DNA of 8,753 bases from CAIVPM01 sp049242865 (GTDB taxonomy: Bacteria; Bacteroidota; Bacteroidia; Chitinophagales; Chitinophagaceae). The stretch spans positions 1 to 8,753 of the forward strand of contig JBMLOR010000083.1 in the NCBI GenBank assembly GCA_049242865.1, read 5' to 3'. The stretch's first letter is position 1. The number at the start of each line of letters is the position of its first letter. Position numbers and translations under genes: made by a program. Of the stretch, positions 4,816-8,753 are shown piece after piece. The notes beneath the pieces are model-generated. The model ran no database searches, was not told the DNA's origin, and worked only from the letters and a program-made list of their open reading frames with translations.

Positions 4816-7455
4816 TTATCGTATTAATACAATTGTGCCTTTTTTGGTAATTACGTTGCCTAAAAAATCAACTCCTTGTACTTGAAAAACATAAGTACCA
4901 CTAGGTTGTTTAATTCCATTTAAGGTGCCATCCCAACCTTTTCCTATTTCTTGAGTAGTATACAGTAGTTGCCCCCAACGATTATAAATATTGAAGTAAT
5001 CAATTTTTGTGATTCCAATAGCAATTGGCTTTAAAATTTCGTTTAGTCCATCTTTATTTGGGGTAAATGCAGTTGGCACAAAAATATCTGGAGCTGTTTT
5101 AAAAACTTTCACTTTTATGTCGTCTGTAGCTACACAATTTGGCAGCACAGTAGCAGTTACTTGGTATGTAATACTATCTACACTACTAGGTAGGGTTGCA
5201 ATTGGGTTAAAAATATTTCCATTATTTAAGTGTGAGGAAGGAGTCCAATTAAATCTTTTACCAGTTGTATCTAAAACACTAGCATTTAATTGTAGTGGTT
5301 GATTAGCAACTACAAATGTATCTCTACCTGCAAAAACATTAAATAATGGCACTACATTTACTGTAACTGTATCTTTTACTGGTTTTAAACATCCCGTTAA
5401 ATTATTTACAGTAATGATATAGTTTGTAGTAGCACTTGGACCTGCAGTAGGATTTAGCGTATTTGCATTGATTAAGCTATTTGTTGGTTGCCAAAAAAAT
5501 CTATCGCCAACAATATTGGCATTTATGGGTGTTCTTTTGCCAAAGCAAATTGTTGTGTCTGCAAAAGCCCTTGCTTGTGGATAGGGTGATGAAAAAATTT
5601 GCACACTATCTTTATCTTGACACTTGCCCAAATTTGCTGTTACATAATATTTAATATTGTTTAATGGAGCAACTTTAGGATTTTTAAATAACGTATTATT
5701 AATAGCAGTATTGGGTGTCCATATATAGCTCAATGCATCACTAATTGGTTTTAAAGTAATTGTATCAGTTGCACAAATAGAAGTATCTATTCCGGCATCA
5801 ACAGTAATAAAATCTAACACATTTACTTTTATAGAATCACTATTAATGCATCCATTTTCAGTTACTGTAATTTTATAAACAGTAGTATCTTTTGGGAAAA
5901 CATAAGGATTGTTTATGCTAGTACTTTGAATGTTATAGTTGGGCGACCATACAATTACTCCTGGCCCTGTATTACTTAAAAGAGGTAACGTATCAATGCT
6001 ACAAATTAATGTATCTCTAAATGGTAAGTTAATTATTGGCTTATCTAAAACATTAACTTGTTTCGCTAAAGTATCAAAGCATCCGAAACTATTACCTACT
6101 ATTAGCTGTACATTTTTATTTCCAGGTAAAGGATAAGTATATGTTGTATTTCTTTGAGTAGAAGTATCGTTAGTTACAGTGTTTTCACCAAAGTTCCAAG
6201 CATAGCTAGTTATGGGTCCATAAGTGTTGGTACTTGCATTACTATTAAAAGTGTAAGGGTTTAAATAACAGTTGCCACTTGCTGTAAATTGTGCTTTTAG
6301 GCCAGGATATACCCGTATAACACTAGTATCTTCTGAGCTACAACCAGCGTTATTGGCTACAATTAATCGAATTACATAAGTTCCTGTGTCAGTATAAGTA
6401 TATGTAGGAGTTGGTAAACGAGAAGTATCTAAACTGCCTCTGCTAGGTTGGCCAAAACTCCAAGTGTAACTTGTAATACCGGGCGAGGTAGATAAATTTT
6501 CAAAGTTTGCAGTAAATGAATTACAATTTAAATAGCCGGGTTGTTGTAAAACTGCACTAGGTAGGTTACAGTTTCCTACCCTAACAATAAAGTCTTTTCT
6601 ATGAATATTTATTGCTTTACCATTTCTCCATTCTGTTACACATACACACAATACATATGGGCCAACTGTAGCAGGAGCTAAGCCTGAGATAATACCAGTT
6701 TTTTTATTAATGCTCACCGTATTGCCCATAGGATTGCCACCACTAAATGGAGCAATATACGAAAGCGATGGTAACGATAAACTTGTTGCAGGTGCAGGAT
6801 TTGGATCACTTGCATTGCCTCCAGTGAAAGCATCACAAAATTCATAACTTAAAGAGTCACCATCAGGGTCTATGGCTCCAAAATCTAAATTAAATCTACT
6901 ACTAAAGCAAACCAAAGCTGTGTCTTTATCTACAAATTTTGGACTACTGTTTACGCCTGTTGCACCAATTAAGTTAGTGCCAGGGATTTGTGTAATATAG
7001 TTAGCCCCCATTGGATTTGTAGTATTTTGTAAGTCCATTCTGCTATATCTAGTCCAACTTAAAATATAGCCTTCAGGTGTGTTTGGCAAATCAATTGTGC
7101 TTTGATATATACCAACTTGGTAACAAACCGAAATAAATACAGTTAAGCAATTATTGGCTCCGGGAGAATTTCTTATAGATGGGGGAGTGCCAGTAAATGT
7201 TTGTGCCAATGTTAAAGTGTTTGTTCTATTGAGCGTTACAGCATTATAAATTCCAATATTCACCACTTCATTATTTAGCGGAGCCCCTACACTTGTGCAC
7301 TCTCTAAGTAATCGCATGGTAATTTCATATCTACTAGTGTTTGCTGCAGTGCCAACACCAACGTATTTATAAAATAGTTCACCACCTGCAATGTGTGTAG
7401 CTTTAGTGTTGCTTAACGTAAAAATAAGAATAAAAAGAAAAAATAATTTCCTCAT
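4816..7455 (-). CDS. Secreted PKD/Ig-repeat protein with T9SS type B sorting domain
   Basis: The product is 879 residues from the ATG at 7455; a TTG at 7470 would only add five residues ahead of the signal peptide (MRKLFFLFILIFTLSNTKA, cleavage before THIAGG). Residues 20 to about 298 form the cysteine-containing N-terminal region typical of Bacteroidota '(A)THIxGGE' proteins, including DPDGDSLSYE at 196-205. Two PKD-like domains follow (about 300-385 and 388-470), each with W-x-F-G (Trp332, Trp420) and a late GC. Then come four Ig-like repeats of about 80 residues (about 471-785), each with a W-x-P turn at Trp503, Trp579, Trp655 and Trp737. The C-terminus (about 788-879) is the gliding-motility-associated/CHU_C-type domain: VPTAFTPNKDGLNE, NIYNRWGQLLY, GWDG, PSGTYVF. 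This directs export by the type IX system and, being type B, suggests display at or release from the surface. An adhesin or matrix role is inferred from architecture; no catalytic domain is recognised. Confidence 0.9.
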   Translation of the reverse strand: MRKLFFLFILIFTLSNTKATHIAGGELFYKYVGVGTAANTSRYEITMRLLRECTSVGAPLNNEVVNIGIYNAVTLNRTNTLTLAQTFTGTPPSIRNSPGANNCLTVFISVCYQVGIYQSTIDLPNTPEGYILSWTRYSRMDLQNTTNPMGANYITQIPGTNLIGATGVNSSPKFVDKDTALVCFSSRFNLDFGAIDPDGDSLSYEFCDAFTGGNASDPNPAPATSLSLPSLSYIAPFSGGNPMGNTVSINKKTGIISGLAPATVGPYVLCVCVTEWRNGKAINIHRKDFIVRVGNCNLPSAVLQQPGYLNCNSFTANFENLSTSPGITSYTWSFGQPSRGSLDTSRLPTPTYTYTDTGTYVIRLIVANNAGCSSEDTSVIRVYPGLKAQFTASGNCYLNPYTFNSNASTNTYGPITSYAWNFGENTVTNDTSTQRNTTYTYPLPGNKNVQLIVGNSFGCFDTLAKQVNVLDKPIINLPFRDTLICSIDTLPLLSNTGPGVIVWSPNYNIQSTSINNPYVFPKDTTVYKITVTENGCINSDSIKVNVLDFITVDAGIDTSICATDTITLKPISDALSYIWTPNTAINNTLFKNPKVAPLNNIKYYVTANLGKCQDKDSVQIFSSPYPQARAFADTTICFGKRTPINANIVGDRFFWQPTNSLINANTLNPTAGPSATTNYIITVNNLTGCLKPVKDTVTVNVVPLFNVFAGRDTFVVANQPLQLNASVLDTTGKRFNWTPSSHLNNGNIFNPIATLPSSVDSITYQVTATVLPNCVATDDIKVKVFKTAPDIFVPTAFTPNKDGLNEILKPIAIGITKIDYFNIYNRWGQLLYTTQEIGKGWDGTLNGIKQPSGTYVFQVQGVDFLGNVITKKGTIVLIR

Positions 7456-7467
7456 AAAATTAAGATT

Positions 7468-7475
7468 CAAAACTA
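7468..7475 (-). promoter_or_regulatory. Exact -7 box match upstream of the T9SS cargo gene
   Basis: On the minus strand TAGTTTTG (7475-7468) fits the Bacteroidota consensus TAnnTTTG at every defined position. The upstream box is poor (TTTC about 22 bases away). If used, initiation would fall near 7461, only a few bases before the ATG at 7455, giving an almost leaderless mRNA and excluding the TTG at 7470 as start. The very short leader is a reason for doubt. Confidence 0.25.
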
Positions 7476-7516
7476 ATCAATAGCGTTGCAAGTTGGTGAA
7501 AGTAAATAAAACAAGG

Positions 7517-7559
7517 CAACTTAAATTTAGTTTAACAAATAGTTTTTAAAATTAAGTTG
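7517..7559. repeat. Inverted repeat in the divergent gap before ftsX
   Basis: CAACTTAA (7517-7524) and TTAAGTTG (7552-7559) are exact reverse complements. Skipping A7525, TTT (7526-7528) can also pair with AAA (7549-7551). The 168-bp gap separates two divergent start codons, so a terminator is unlikely; a shared operator or chance AT-rich symmetry are both possible. Nothing else in the gap is recognisable beyond candidate promoter boxes. Confidence 0.35.
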
Positions 7560-7623
7560 TTTTAAAAAAGTTAAAGCTGCGTCATTAATATTATAATCAA
7601 TTAAATTCGCAAAAAAATTATAC

Positions 7624-8499
7624 ATGGCAACTGAAGGTAGAACCTCGATTAAAAATAGCAGACCAAATTATATTTACAGTATAATTGGAGTAGCACTTGT
7701 ATTATTGATTACAGGTTTAATGGGTTGGCTTATTTTAAATACTAGAAGTATTGAAAAAGCCATGAAAGAAGATGTTAGAATAAGCATTTATTTACGAACT
7801 TTAAATAAAGATACTGTAGAGCAAATTAGGCAATTTGTTGCCAGCCAAAACTTTGCATTAAATGTAGAATACGTAGATAAAGAAAAAGCAAAACAAATAT
7901 GGAATAAAGAAAATAACGAAGAGTGGGCAACTATTTTAGAAACTAATCCATTGCCAGAAAGTATTGATTTTAATGTAAAAGAAACTCATGTAAACCCAGA
8001 TAGCTTAAATAGTTTAAAAGATAAAATTCAAATTGCTTTTTCAAATCAAATTACAGAAGTAAATTATCCTCCAGTACTAATTGCTAATATGGACAAAATT
8101 GTACGGAAAACTGAAATTGCTTTGCTCATATTCTCCATAGTATTAGCAGTGTTGGTAATTTTTATCATTGATAATACTATAAAACTAGCCATGTTTAGTA
8201 ATCGATTCTTAATAAAAACAATGCAAATGGTTGGGGCTACTAGAGGATTTATTTTAAAACCTATGAGTTTGCAAGCCATACTTTATGGTTTTATTAGTGC
8301 ATTAATTGCTATTGCCATTTTATTTGGAATGATGAAAATTGCTGAAAGTGCCATTCCTGACTTTAAAAAAATACACAACATGCAATTAAACTTGTTGCTA
8401 TTTGGAGGAATAATAATCTTAGGTGTTTTAATTACTTTTTTAAGTACTTACCGAAGCGTTAGAAAGTACTTAAAAATGAAGCTCGACGATTTATACTAG
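7624..8499 (+). CDS. ftsX: Cell division protein FtsX
   Basis: FtsX is the membrane half of the FtsEX complex, an ABC-transporter-like machine that activates peptidoglycan hydrolases at the division site instead of transporting a solute. The product has 291 residues and the standard layout: short cytoplasmic N-terminus, TM1 at about 18-38, an extracytoplasmic domain (about 40-160) containing the family motif NPLPES (108-113), then TM2 (about 163-183), TM3 (about 214-237) and TM4 (about 254-275). The loop after TM2 carries MQMVGATRGFI (200-210), the conserved FtsX signature that couples to FtsE. The ATG at 7624 gives the expected N-terminal length. ftsE is not adjacent, which is usual in Bacteroidota. 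The next gene, DUF3098, starts 69 bp downstream on the same strand with no terminator between, consistent with an operon. Confidence 0.95.
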   Translation: MATEGRTSIKNSRPNYIYSIIGVALVLLITGLMGWLILNTRSIEKAMKEDVRISIYLRTLNKDTVEQIRQFVASQNFALNVEYVDKEKAKQIWNKENNEEWATILETNPLPESIDFNVKETHVNPDSLNSLKDKIQIAFSNQITEVNYPPVLIANMDKIVRKTEIALLIFSIVLAVLVIFIIDNTIKLAMFSNRFLIKTMQMVGATRGFILKPMSLQAILYGFISALIAIAILFGMMKIAESAIPDFKKIHNMQLNLLLFGGIIILGVLITFLSTYRSVRKYLKMKLDDLY

Positions 8500-8501
8500 T
8501 T

Positions 8502-8532
8502 TCATTAATCAAAAAAAATCATCATTAATCAA
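8502..8532 (+). repeat. Short direct repeats between ftsX and the DUF3098 gene
   Basis: TCATTAATCAA occurs at 8502-8512 and again at 8522-8532, a 20-base period, and CTAATCAAAAA resembles a third, degenerate copy near 8549. The spacer is otherwise A-rich, without a hairpin or T-tract. The repeats may be slippage-derived low-complexity sequence or a binding site; no function is implied by the sequence. Confidence 0.4.
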
Positions 8533-8568
8533 CAAAACCTTTATTTTGCTAATCAAAAATTTAAAATC

Positions 8569-8753
8569 ATGAGTACAAATAAATCAACAACACCATTGTT
8601 TACTAAGACAAACTACATTTTTATGGCTATTGGTGCAGTGCTTGTTTTAGCTGGTTTTTTGCTAATGAGTGGAGGAAAAAATGCCGACCCAAACACATTT
8701 GATACAAATGTAGTGTACAGTAAAATGAGAATAACAGTAGCTCCAATTTTAAT
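8569..8753 (+). CDS. DUF3098 family membrane protein (partial, C-terminus beyond the window)
   Basis: The window holds 61 complete codons from the ATG at 8569 and is cut by the right edge. Visible features are a polar N-terminus (MSTNKSTTPLFTKTN), one hydrophobic segment at about 16-34, then LMSGGKNADPNTFD and VVYSKMRITVAPIL, which begins a second hydrophobic segment. This matches DUF3098, a small two-helix membrane protein family of Bacteroidota, normally about 80 residues, found directly after ftsX and often before uppP (undecaprenyl-diphosphate phosphatase) and truB. Its function is not known to me; its position suggests a link to envelope growth or division. The gene is too short for many frame-finding cut-offs because it is truncated. 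Confidence 0.9.
   Translation, partial: MSTNKSTTPLFTKTNYIFMAIGAVLVLAGFLLMSGGKNADPNTFDTNVVYSKMRITVAPIL

Noticed and set aside
5009..6136. Plus-strand open frames of 97 codons (5009-5302) and 65 codons (5939-6136) inside the large secreted protein gene.
   Set aside because: Both oppose the repeat and sorting domains of a clearly real gene; long antisense frames are expected in such sequence.
7456..7470. N-terminal extension of the T9SS cargo from a TTG codon at 7470.
   Set aside because: It adds five residues before an otherwise normal signal peptide starting at the ATG 7455, and overlaps a candidate -7 promoter box.
8064..8279. Minus-strand open frame of 71 codons inside ftsX.
   Set aside because: It covers the complement of FtsX TM2 and the VGAT signature; a shadow of conserved coding sequence.

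Overview
The window is AT-rich (roughly one third G+C by eye) and reads as chromosome from a low-GC member of the Bacteroidota, most likely Chitinophagales/Chitinophagaceae. The reasons are a protein with the type B sorting domain of the type IX secretion system (gliding-motility-associated C-terminal domain), an ftsX followed by a DUF3098 gene (a Bacteroidota arrangement), a lipoprotein signal with a Bacteroidota-style LFSC-KK junction, starts without Shine-Dalgarno sequences, and several promoter-like boxes close to the Bacteroidota pattern (TTG, about 20 bp, TAnnTTTG). The genus cannot be fixed from the sequence.

Layout: 1-510 has no gene but is rich in inverted repeats, including a perfect 27-bp palindrome at the left edge. 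A rho-independent terminator (511-544, minus) closes a small uncharacterised gene (566-1039, minus). Upstream of that lies a lipoprotein alpha/beta-hydrolase (1185-2057, minus). A divergent gap (2058-2297) holds a compact 66-bp, comparatively GC-rich element with two internal imperfect repeats. Next is a complete periplasmic gamma-glutamyltransferase (2298-4013, plus), which converges on plsC (4041-4775, minus). Immediately upstream of plsC is a large secreted PKD/Ig-like-repeat protein with a type IX sorting domain (4816-7455, minus). A second divergent gap (7456-7623) leads to ftsX (7624-8499, plus) and the start of a DUF3098 membrane protein gene (8569 to beyond the right edge).

Functionally this is mostly cell-envelope housekeeping: phospholipid synthesis (PlsC), control of peptidoglycan hydrolysis at division (FtsX), glutathione and gamma-glutamyl peptide use in the periplasm (GGT), an envelope-anchored esterase, and a secreted surface protein. 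The genes do not form one obvious pathway. I found no phage, transposase, CRISPR, toxin-antitoxin or defence genes and no convincing new multi-gene system. The least explained material is noncoding: the 66-bp element at 2146-2211 and the hairpin-rich left end.
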